Source of the DNA: an uncultured Coriobacteriales bacterium
GTDB lineage: Bacteria; Actinomycetota; Coriobacteriia; Coriobacteriales; Atopobiaceae
Assembly: GCA_947305035.1 (NCBI GenBank)
Contig: CAMZCV010000108.1
Coordinates: forward strand, 1-5,017
Length of the DNA: 5,017 nucleotides
Reading direction: 5' to 3'
Positions 1 through 5,017 of this stretch are shown piece by piece (position 1 is the stretch's first letter; every line of letters begins with the position of its first letter). Position numbers and translations under genes: made by a program. Below the pieces are notes generated by a model, which saw only the letters and a list, made by a program, of their open reading frames with translations, was not told the origin of the DNA and did not search any database.

Positions 1-342
1 TCGCTCGTTCCGGGAACCTCGCGTTCGGGCTCCACGATCATCGGCGGCCTCGCCCTCGGCTGCGCGCGTCCGGTGGCTGCGGAATTCACGTTCTTCCTGG
101 CAATCCCCGTTATGTTCGGCGCATCGCTCCTGCGTCTTGTGAAGTACTTCCTAGGTGGAGGCGGGTTCGTGGCCTCTGAGTTCGCCATCCTCGGCGTGGG
201 CTCGCTCGTCGCCTTCCTCGTCTCCCTCGCAGCCATCAAGTTCCTCGTGGGATTCGTCCGCAAGCACGACTTCAGGCCGTTCGGCGTCTACCGCATCATC
301 CTCGGCGCTGCCGTCATCGCGTTCTTCGCACTCGTGCGCTAG
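1..342 (+). CDS. uppP: Undecaprenyl-diphosphatase UppP (BacA family), C-terminal part, 5' truncated
   Basis: This is the last 113 residues of an integral membrane phosphatase that converts undecaprenyl pyrophosphate to undecaprenyl phosphate, recycling the lipid carrier for peptidoglycan and other wall polymers; the family is also linked to bacitracin resistance. The frame is open from base 1. The hallmark PGTSRSG motif lies at visible residues 4-10, and in this family its arginine is part of the active site. It is followed by STIIGGLALG and by AAEFTFFLAIPVMFGA, the usual conserved block. Three hydrophobic segments follow (about residues 29-45, 58-80 and 93-112), and the protein ends with a TAG at 340-342. 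The first conserved motif and the start codon lie outside the window. No strong terminator follows. The next gene is in the same direction but 294 bases away and looks separately transcribed. Confidence 0.93.
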   Translation, partial: SLVPGTSRSGSTIIGGLALGCARPVAAEFTFFLAIPVMFGASLLRLVKYFLGGGGFVASEFAILGVGSLVAFLVSLAAIKFLVGFVRKHDFRPFGVYRIILGAAVIAFFALVR

Positions 343-355
343 GCGCGCATATGAG

Positions 356-367
356 GTAATCGATTAC
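356..367. promoter_or_regulatory. Perfect 12-bp palindrome, possible LacI-family-type operator
   Basis: GTAATCGATTAC is a perfect palindrome with a central CG. It lies 25 bases upstream of the candidate -35 of the amino-acid transporter promoter. A central CG flanked by symmetric A/T-rich arms resembles operators bound by LacI-family repressors (the CcpA cre site is one example). No regulator gene is visible here. A 6-bp arm can occur by chance in a spacer of this length, so the assignment is tentative. Confidence 0.35.
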
Positions 368-392
368 ACGTTTTCGATGCTGTTACGGCAGC

Positions 393-420
393 TTGTTATC
401 TCCTATCGTTTTGCTATGGT
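393..420 (+). promoter_or_regulatory. Candidate promoter of the amino-acid transporter operon
   Basis: TTGTTA at 393-398 and TATGGT at 415-420 are separated by 16 bases, and each matches the sigma-70 consensus at four of six positions. A TG at 412-413 gives an extended -10 (TGCTATGGT), which would compensate for the weak hexamers. Transcription would begin near 427, leaving a leader of about 210 bases before the binding-protein start codon. This is sequence resemblance only. Confidence 0.45.
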
Positions 421-474
421 ATGGGACTATGGAGACGAACATCGAACATAGCAGGCCTTTCATCTGCATCTGTC

Positions 475-532
475 GCTAGCCCGGACCTTGGATTCGGCGG
501 GATGCCGCGCAATCCAACGGGTCTGGGCTTGC
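475..532 (+). promoter_or_regulatory. Long imperfect hairpin in the leader of the transporter operon
   Basis: Bases 479-487 pair with 520-528 (nine pairs, one G-U), 488-494 pair perfectly with 511-517 (TTGGATT/AATCCAA), and 495-498 pair with 504-507 (CGGC/GCCG) around the five-base loop 499-503. Small bulges lie on the 3' side at 508-510 and 518-519. At the base, 478-529 pairs, and after one T:T mismatch 475-476 pair with 531-532. This gives 23 base pairs. No T-run follows, so it does not look like an intrinsic terminator. I see no T-box signature and do not recognise a known riboswitch class. It may be a structured 5' UTR element or a protein-binding site. Confidence 0.6.
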
Positions 533-593
533 ATCGTCCCGCCCCAATCCTTCGTTGCGCATCTATTACCGACTGTTTAGAAACTGCACCTTT

Positions 594-615
594 GGGGCAT
601 TATGGTTATGTCCCC
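594..615 (+). promoter_or_regulatory. Small hairpin just upstream of the binding-protein ribosome-binding site
   Basis: GGGGCAT at 594-600 pairs with ATG at 608-610 and CCCC at 612-615, with T611 bulged and a seven-base loop (601-607). It ends six bases before the Shine-Dalgarno sequence. Its 5' arm overlaps TTGGGGC (592-598), which is also a perfect complement of GCCCCAA at 541-547, so two exclusive folds can be drawn. A regulatory role is inference. Confidence 0.4.
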
Positions 616-620
616 TCATT

Positions 621-627
621 AGGAAGG
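621..627 (+). promoter_or_regulatory. Ribosome-binding site that fixes the start of the binding-protein gene
   Basis: AGGAAGG lies nine bases before the ATG at 637. The reading frame is open far upstream, to an ATG at 421, but that start would overlap the candidate promoter and leader hairpin, lacks a comparable ribosome-binding site and would bury the signal peptide. The start at 637 is therefore preferred. Confidence 0.75.
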
Positions 628-636
628 AAGAACCTC

Positions 637-1608
637 ATGAAGAATGCAAACATCAGCAGGCGCTCGCTTCTCGCGCTCGGCCTCAACGGCGCCGCTCTGC
701 TCGCCCTCGCCGGTTGCGGCGGTGGCGGCGAGGCCCCCGCTCCCGAGCCCGCTCCCGACGGCGGCGAGGCTGCATCCGAAACCGCCCTCGACGCCGAGGC
801 CTTCGACGCGTGCGTCGCCTCCGGCCCCGTCGCCCCCTCCTCCGACATCATGGCCAGCGAGTGGGCGAGCAAGGTCCATGCTGCCGGCAAGCTGCGCGTG
901 GGCGGCGTCGAGACCTCGACGCTCTTCTCGCAGCTCAACGAGGTCGACGGCCATCACCGCGGCTTCGACGCCGGCCTCTGGCAGCTGCTCGCCTTCTACA
1001 TCCTGGGCGACCCCTCCGCGTACGAGCTCACCCTCGTCCAGTCCTCGACCCGCGAGTCGGTCCTGCAGAACGACACGGTCGATGCCGTCTTCGCGACCTA
1101 CACCATCACCGACAAGCGCAAGGAGCTCATCTCCTTCGCCGGCCCCTACTATGTGGGCCATCAGGGCATCCTCGTCAAGGCCGACAACACCGACATCAAC
1201 GATGTCGCCGACCTCGCCGGCAAGATCGTGGGCGTCCAGGAGGGCTCCAACGGCCGTGCCGTCCTCGAGGAGTTCGCTCCCGATGCAGCCGAGGTCCAGG
1301 AGCTCGGCACCGATGAGGAGCTGCGCCGTGCGCTCGAGCAGGGCCGCATCGACGCCTACGTCGTCGACGCCACCCTCCACATGGGCAGCATCATCGAGAA
1401 CCCCGGCAAGTACCGCCTCGCCGCCGAGTTCGGCCCCGAGGATCCCCTGGGCATCGGCCTGCCGCTCAACTCCGACGGCGTCGCGTTCGTGAACAACTTC
1501 CTCGCCGAGATCGAGAGCACGGGCAAGTGGACCGAGCTCTACAACATCTGCCTCGGCAAGCGCATCGGCCAGGATCAGGCTCCCGAGCCTCCCGCGATTC
1601 AGGCATAA
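637..1608 (+). CDS. Polar amino-acid ABC transporter substrate-binding lipoprotein (family 3, GluB-like)
   Basis: A 323-residue extracytoplasmic binding protein that would capture an amino acid, most likely glutamate, glutamine or a similar polar one, and deliver it to the permeases encoded downstream. The N-terminus has ISRRSLLAL (6-14), a hydrophobic stretch and the lipobox LAGC with the lipidated cysteine at 27. A Gly/Ala/Pro/Glu-rich linker (28-50) follows. The mature domain shows family-3 hallmarks: GKLRVG (84-89), GFD (109-111), YTITDKRKELISFAGPYY (155-172) with Arg161 at the usual carboxylate-binding site, LAGKIVGVQEGS (193-204), and RIDAYVVD (237-244) with Asp244 at the usual amino-group-binding site. 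Cys59 and Cys305 could form a disulfide. The twin arginines with SRRxLL suggest Tat export as an alternative to Sec. A Pro-rich tail (from about 312) ends the protein. Substrate identity is inferred from family resemblance and operon order. Confidence 0.92.
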   Translation: MKNANISRRSLLALGLNGAALLALAGCGGGGEAPAPEPAPDGGEAASETALDAEAFDACVASGPVAPSSDIMASEWASKVHAAGKLRVGGVETSTLFSQLNEVDGHHRGFDAGLWQLLAFYILGDPSAYELTLVQSSTRESVLQNDTVDAVFATYTITDKRKELISFAGPYYVGHQGILVKADNTDINDVADLAGKIVGVQEGSNGRAVLEEFAPDAAEVQELGTDEELRRALEQGRIDAYVVDATLHMGSIIENPGKYRLAAEFGPEDPLGIGLPLNSDGVAFVNNFLAEIESTGKWTELYNICLGKRIGQDQAPEPPAIQA

Positions 1609-1628
1609 TCGGGGGTAACCGAGCAGGA

Positions 1629-1644
1629 GCCGCGCGCACGCGGC
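1629..1644 (+). promoter_or_regulatory. Short GC hairpin after the binding-protein gene
   Basis: GCCGCG (1629-1634) and CGCGGC (1639-1644) form a perfect six-pair stem around the four-base loop CGCA, about 20 bases after the stop codon. No T-tract follows, so termination by this element alone is unlikely. It may protect the 3' end of the upstream message together with the stronger hairpin at 1659-1694. Confidence 0.5.
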
Positions 1645-1658
1645 GACTCTTACGCAAC

Positions 1659-1694
1659 GAGTCCGGGCTCTGCACGTCGGTGCGGGGCCCGCTC
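1659..1694 (+). promoter_or_regulatory. Strong intercistronic hairpin between binding protein and first permease
   Basis: Bases 1664-1675 pair without interruption with 1680-1691 (12 pairs, two of them G-U) around the tetraloop GTCG. After a two-base bulge (1662-1663), GAG at 1659-1661 pairs with CTC at 1692-1694. Only five bases separate it from the Shine-Dalgarno sequence of the next gene. There is no T-run. Such hairpins after a binding-protein gene commonly stabilise the upstream message or reduce downstream expression, so the binding protein outnumbers the membrane complex. That role is inferred here. Confidence 0.65.
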
Positions 1695-1699
1695 TGGTT

Positions 1700-1706
1700 A
1701 AGGAGG
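1700..1706 (+). promoter_or_regulatory. Ribosome-binding site deciding the start of the first permease
   Basis: AAGGAGG is a near-perfect Shine-Dalgarno sequence five bases before the ATG at 1712. An in-frame GTG at 1706 overlaps the site itself and so cannot be the functional start. Confidence 0.85.
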
Positions 1707-1711
1707 TGCAT

Positions 1712-2371
1712 ATGGGAGTTGCAGAGGTCTTCACCGAGTTCGGCGACATCTACCTCCAGTCGGTCCTTTCGACCTGGCTCATGACCGCCGTCTGCTTCGC
1801 GGGCGGCCTCACGCTCGGCATCATCATCACGGTGCTGCGCGTGTCGCCCATCAAGCCCCTGCGCACCGTGGGCGATGTCTACGTGCAGCTCTTCCGCAAC
1901 ATCCCCACCGTGTCGCTTCTGGTGATCTTCGTGTACGCCCTGCCGTATCTCGGCGCCACGCTCCCGTACCGCACCTGCCTTTTGGCCTGCGTCATCCTCA
2001 TCGTCTCGGCGTTCGCATCCGAGAACTTCATGAGCGGCATCAACGCCATCGGCGTCGGCCAGATCGAGGCGGCGCGCTCCGTGGGTCTCTCGTTCACGCA
2101 GATCATCCGCCTCGTGGTCATCCCGCAGTCGCTGCGCACCACGGTGCTCCCCATGACGAACCTCCTCATCGCGACGCTGCTCACCACCGCCATGGGCTCG
2201 CAGGTGCCGCTCACGCCGCCCGAGCTCACCGGCATGGTGAACTACGTCAACTCCCGCTCGGTGGCGGGCATCTCGGCGTTCGTGGTCTCCGCGATCTGCT
2301 ACGCCGGCACATCGGTCGTCCTCGGGTTCCTCGGGAACCGCCTCGATAAGAAGGTGAGGATCCTCCGATGA
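1712..2371 (+). CDS. Polar amino-acid ABC transporter permease, first subunit (GluC-like)
   Basis: A 219-residue inner-membrane permease forming half of the importer's channel. Hydrophobic segments lie at about 22-42, 57-80, 88-103, 145-162 and 186-208. The family block FRNIPTVSLLVIFVYALP (61-78) stands where HisM/GlnP proteins have FRNTPLLVQL. The EAA loop that docks on the ATPase is at 119-139 (EAARSVGLS to VVIPQ). Length and layout suit the type-I amino-acid permease family. Two points are unusual: the AExxR stretch before the EAA loop reads SENFMSG, and the K-D/N-T/S motif normally after the loop is replaced by LTT (157-159), followed by the Pro-rich VPLTPPEL (165-172). Its TGA overlaps the next start as ATGA, so the two permeases are probably translationally coupled. 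Confidence 0.9.
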   Translation: MGVAEVFTEFGDIYLQSVLSTWLMTAVCFAGGLTLGIIITVLRVSPIKPLRTVGDVYVQLFRNIPTVSLLVIFVYALPYLGATLPYRTCLLACVILIVSAFASENFMSGINAIGVGQIEAARSVGLSFTQIIRLVVIPQSLRTTVLPMTNLLIATLLTTAMGSQVPLTPPELTGMVNYVNSRSVAGISAFVVSAICYAGTSVVLGFLGNRLDKKVRILR

Positions 2372-3210
2372 GCGCAACGGTTTCCATGAGGGACGCCCTC
2401 TACGAGGCGCCCGGTCCCAAGACGCGCAGGCGCGTGGCCATCGGCACGGCGATCTCGCTCGTCGCCCTGGCCGCGCTCGTCGCCTTCGTCATCAGGCAGT
2501 TCTACATCAACGACCAGCTCAACCCCCGTTACTGGAGCTTCTTCGCCCGCTGGACCACCTGGCGCTTCCTGCTCACCGGCCTTATGGGCACGGTGCGGGT
2601 CGCGCTTATGGCGGGCGTCCTCGCCATTTTCCTCGGCCTTCTGCTCATGCTCGGCCGCATCAGCTCCAACAAGGTGCTCTCGACCGTCTGCCACGTGATC
2701 ACCGACCTCTTCCGAAGCCTTCCCAGCCTGCTTCTGATCTACTTCTTCTTCCTGGTCATCCCCAGGTACGGCCTCAAGATGCCGTCGTTCTGGATGATCA
2801 CGGTGCCGGTGGCGCTCGCCGCCTCGGGCGTTCTCGCCGAGGTCTTCCGCGCCGGCGTGAACGCGGTTCCCAAGGGCCAGACCGAGGCAGCCATGTCGCT
2901 CGGCATGACGCATGGCAAGATCACGCGCAAGATCGTGCTGCCGCAGGCGCTGCGCATCGTCATCCCCAGCCTCGTGTCGCAGCTCGTCGTCGTGGTGAAG
3001 GACACCACGGTTGCCTACGTCGTGAGCTATCCGGACCTCATGCAGAACGCGCGCGTGCTCATCTCCAACTACGATGCGCTCGTCTCGATGTACTTCGTCG
3101 TCGCGCTCATCTACATCGCCATCAACTACGCCACCAACCGGTTCTCCATCTACCTTGCGCACCGATCCGGTTCCAAGATCATCTCGCGCACCGAAGAGAA
3201 CCCCGTGTAA
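2368..3210 (+). CDS. Polar amino-acid ABC transporter permease, second subunit (GluD-like)
   Basis: A 280-residue permease that would pair with the preceding subunit to form the channel. It has a longer N-terminus than its partner: a basic stretch (KTRRR, 18-22), then an extra membrane segment at about 24-42, as in GluD-type subunits. The core segments follow at about 68-95, 110-131, 143-160, 197-215 and 232-250. FRSLPSLLLIYFFFLVIP (115-132) and AEVFRAGVNAVPKGQ (157-171) match the family closely. The EAA loop spans 173-193 (EAAMSLGMT to IVLPQA), and VVVVKDTTVA (207-216) is the standard motif after it. The start ATG shares bases with the TGA of the upstream permease, and GAGGA at 2356-2360 lies seven bases before it. 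The TAA overlaps the Shine-Dalgarno sequence of the ATPase gene. Confidence 0.92.
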   Translation: MSATVSMRDALYEAPGPKTRRRVAIGTAISLVALAALVAFVIRQFYINDQLNPRYWSFFARWTTWRFLLTGLMGTVRVALMAGVLAIFLGLLLMLGRISSNKVLSTVCHVITDLFRSLPSLLLIYFFFLVIPRYGLKMPSFWMITVPVALAASGVLAEVFRAGVNAVPKGQTEAAMSLGMTHGKITRKIVLPQALRIVIPSLVSQLVVVVKDTTVAYVVSYPDLMQNARVLISNYDALVSMYFVVALIYIAINYATNRFSIYLAHRSGSKIISRTEENPV

Positions 3211-3222
3211 GGAGGAGCGTCC

Positions 3223-3975
<753 letters not shown>

Positions 3976-3985
3976 TTGAGATACT

Positions 3986-4019
3986 TATAATCTCTGTGGG
4001 GAGTATCCGTCTGCAGAGA
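3986..4019 (+). promoter_or_regulatory. Candidate promoter -10 and inverted repeat before the C39-like gene
   Basis: A perfect TATAAT lies at 3986-3991, 11 bases after the ATPase stop codon, in an otherwise GC-rich region. No good -35 is found at the usual distance, and there is no TG extension. Starting at the last base of the -10, TCTCTG (3991-3996) is exactly inverted as CAGAGA (4014-4019), with 17 bases between. This could be an operator around the transcription start or a small leader hairpin. Chance A/T content around a stop codon is the alternative. Confidence 0.35.
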
Positions 4020-4022
4020 CCG

Positions 4023-4027
4023 AAGGA
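4023..4027 (+). promoter_or_regulatory. Ribosome-binding site deciding the start of the C39-like gene
   Basis: AAGGA lies seven bases before the ATG at 4035. The frame stays open far upstream inside the ATPase gene, but that stretch is out of phase with real coding sequence there. The ATG at 4035 puts the conserved Gln/Cys motif at the N-terminus, as expected for this family. Confidence 0.7.
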
Positions 4028-4034
4028 ATTCCGT

Positions 4035-4646
4035 ATGCACGCCCCGCTCAGATATCAGCTGACCGCCCATGACTGCGGTCCGGCATCCGTCTTGAACGCC
4101 CTTGCGGTCCTGTTCGAGGTCAACGAGCTTCCGCCCGAAGTCCTGAAGCATATCTATGCCGTCACGCTCGATCGCTACATCGGTCCCGATGGGTCGCGCG
4201 GGGGAACCTCCGGGACATCGCTCGCCTACCTTGCCTGGTGGCTCAACGACTACGCGTTCCGCACGGGATTCCCCGTGCAAGCTCGTGCGCTCGAGGGCGA
4301 CGAGGTGAGCCTCGGGGAAGGCTCCTTCATCGACGAGAAGGTGAAGGACGGGGCGGTTGCCGTGGTGGAGTGCTGCTTCGGATACGACCACTACGTGCTC
4401 GTCACCGGCATCGAGGGCGATACGGTCAAGCTGTTCGATTCGTGGTATTGCGCATGGCCCCCTTCAGAGCCCATGCCGATTCGCGTCGTCGGCGTCGTAC
4501 CGGTGGACGATGCGCCATTCTCGCACAACCGTCTTGTCGAGCGTCGGGTCTTCGAGGAGCCTTCGGGGACGGCGTATTCGCTCAATGCGAAGTGCGGGCG
4601 CGATGCGGTGGTGTTCTGGCGCACCGATGGTTCGGGGGTCTCATGA
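4035..4646 (+). CDS. C39-like (papain-fold) cysteine peptidase family protein, cytoplasmic
   Basis: A 203-residue protein with the outline of the C39-like peptidase fold. YQLTAHDCGPASVLNALAVLF (7-27) supplies Gln8 for the oxyanion hole and Cys14 as the probable nucleophile. DHYVLVTGIEGD (118-129) supplies His119, and LFDSWY (133-138) supplies Asp135, so a full Cys-His-Asp triad can be drawn. GGTSGTSLAYLAWWLNDY (56-73) looks like the helix usually found between these parts. There is no signal peptide or membrane segment, and no bacteriocin exporter domain, so it is not a classic double-glycine leader peptidase. Its substrate is unknown; peptidase, amidase or deamidase activity are all possible. 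The gene overlaps the phosphatase gene by ATGA, pointing to joint expression. Codon use is less biased than in the transporter genes, suggesting lower expression. Confidence 0.75.
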   Translation: MHAPLRYQLTAHDCGPASVLNALAVLFEVNELPPEVLKHIYAVTLDRYIGPDGSRGGTSGTSLAYLAWWLNDYAFRTGFPVQARALEGDEVSLGEGSFIDEKVKDGAVAVVECCFGYDHYVLVTGIEGDTVKLFDSWYCAWPPSEPMPIRVVGVVPVDDAPFSHNRLVERRVFEEPSGTAYSLNAKCGRDAVVFWRTDGSGVS

Positions 4647-5017
4647 CATCCATCCTGTTTATCTGCCACGGCAATGTGTGCCGCTCCACCATGGCCCAGT
4701 TCGTCTTCGAGCATCTTGCGTGCGAGCGCAGGGTGCAGGAGCGCTTCTCGGCGGATTCCGCTGCGACGAGCCGCGAGGAGATCGGCAAGGACGTACATCG
4801 CGGTACGAGGCGCAAGCTCGCCGAGATGGGCATCGCCTGCGGGCACCACCGCGCCCGCCAGATGACACGCGCCGACTACGATGCCTTCGACCTCATCATC
4901 GGCATGGACGCCGAGAACCTCGACGGCATGTACCGCATCCTCATGGACGAGACGGGCTACGGCTGGAGTTGGCGTCCCGTGAGCGCGGCGGAGGCTGCCA
5001 AGGCGGATCCCGAGGGC
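4643..5017 (+). CDS. Low-molecular-weight protein-tyrosine phosphatase, N-terminal part, 3' truncated
   Basis: The first 125 residues of a cytoplasmic phosphatase that removes phosphate from protein tyrosines (or sometimes other small phosphoesters) through a cysteinyl-phosphate intermediate. The P-loop CHGNVCRS is at 8-15, with nucleophile Cys8, Arg14 and Ser15; Cys13 is the second cysteine often involved in redox protection. The family block DSAATSREEIGKDVHRGT is visible at about 38-55, followed by RKLAEMGI and then DLIIGMDAENL near 85-95. The residue after CRS is Thr16, where proline is most common. The general-acid aspartate near the C-terminus lies beyond the window, so catalytic completeness cannot be judged. 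The ATG sits inside the stop of the preceding gene (ATGA), with no strong Shine-Dalgarno sequence of its own, fitting translational coupling. Confidence 0.9.
   Translation, partial: MTSILFICHGNVCRSTMAQFVFEHLACERRVQERFSADSAATSREEIGKDVHRGTRRKLAEMGIACGHHRARQMTRADYDAFDLIIGMDAENLDGMYRILMDETGYGWSWRPVSAAEAAKADPEG

Noticed and set aside
379..400. Possible weak intrinsic terminator of uppP: GCTGT/GCAGC stem with a TACG loop
   Set aside because: The stem is only four to five pairs and the following TTGTTATC is a poor T-tract; the same bases fit better as the -35 region.
416..451. Eleven-codon upstream reading frame (MVWDYGDEHRT) as a leader peptide
   Set aside because: Its ATG lies inside the candidate -10 hexamer, it has no Shine-Dalgarno sequence, and it has no run of a regulatory amino acid.
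475..532. The leader hairpin as an intrinsic terminator or T-box
   Set aside because: No T-run follows on either strand, and the T-box antiterminator signature (GGTGG-ACCGCG type) is absent from 343-636.
421..636. In-frame upstream extension of the binding-protein gene from an ATG at 421
   Set aside because: It would place 72 unrelated residues before a clear lipoprotein signal peptide and overlaps the candidate promoter and hairpin; the ATG at 637 has a proper Shine-Dalgarno sequence.
619..1749. Long open frame on the minus strand opposite the binding-protein gene
   Set aside because: It mirrors the codon bias of the strand above, has low-complexity Gly/Ala/Asp/Glu/Val-rich composition and no recognisable domain.

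Overview
The window is GC-rich DNA with a strong preference for C or G in the third codon position. All six recognised genes lie on the + strand, tightly packed. Codon bias and protein style suggest a high-GC actinobacterium, most like the Coriobacteriia (Collinsella/Olsenella relatives). That placement is inference from style, not from a marker gene.

Layout. (1) 1-342: the 3' end of uppP (undecaprenyl-diphosphatase), cut by the left edge. (2) 343-636: a 294-base non-coding gap holding a 12-bp perfect palindrome, a plausible sigma-70-type promoter and a leader with a long imperfect hairpin plus competing pairings near the ribosome-binding site. (3) 637-3975: a complete four-gene polar amino-acid ABC importer, ordered binding lipoprotein, permease, permease, ATPase. 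The order and motifs fit the glutamate/glutamine (GluB-C-D-A) branch of the family-3 importers. A 103-base spacer with a strong hairpin separates the binding protein from the first permease; the last three genes overlap or nearly touch. (4) 3976-4034: a short gap with a perfect TATAAT and an inverted repeat. (5) 4035-4646: a cytoplasmic C39-like cysteine-peptidase-fold protein. (6) 4643-5017: the start of a low-molecular-weight protein-tyrosine phosphatase, joined to the previous gene by an ATGA overlap and cut by the right edge.

How the parts work together. The lipoprotein captures the amino acid outside the membrane, the two permeases form the channel and the ATPase drives import. The hairpin between the first and second genes fits the common need for more binding protein than membrane complex. 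The C39-like protein and the phosphatase look like a separate translationally coupled pair with its own possible promoter, although no convincing terminator separates them from the transporter.

Most of the window is ordinary. The parts most worth a second look are the structured leader of the transporter operon and the C39-like/phosphatase pair, whose joint role I cannot name. No RNA genes, CRISPR arrays, insertion sequences or attachment sites were seen.
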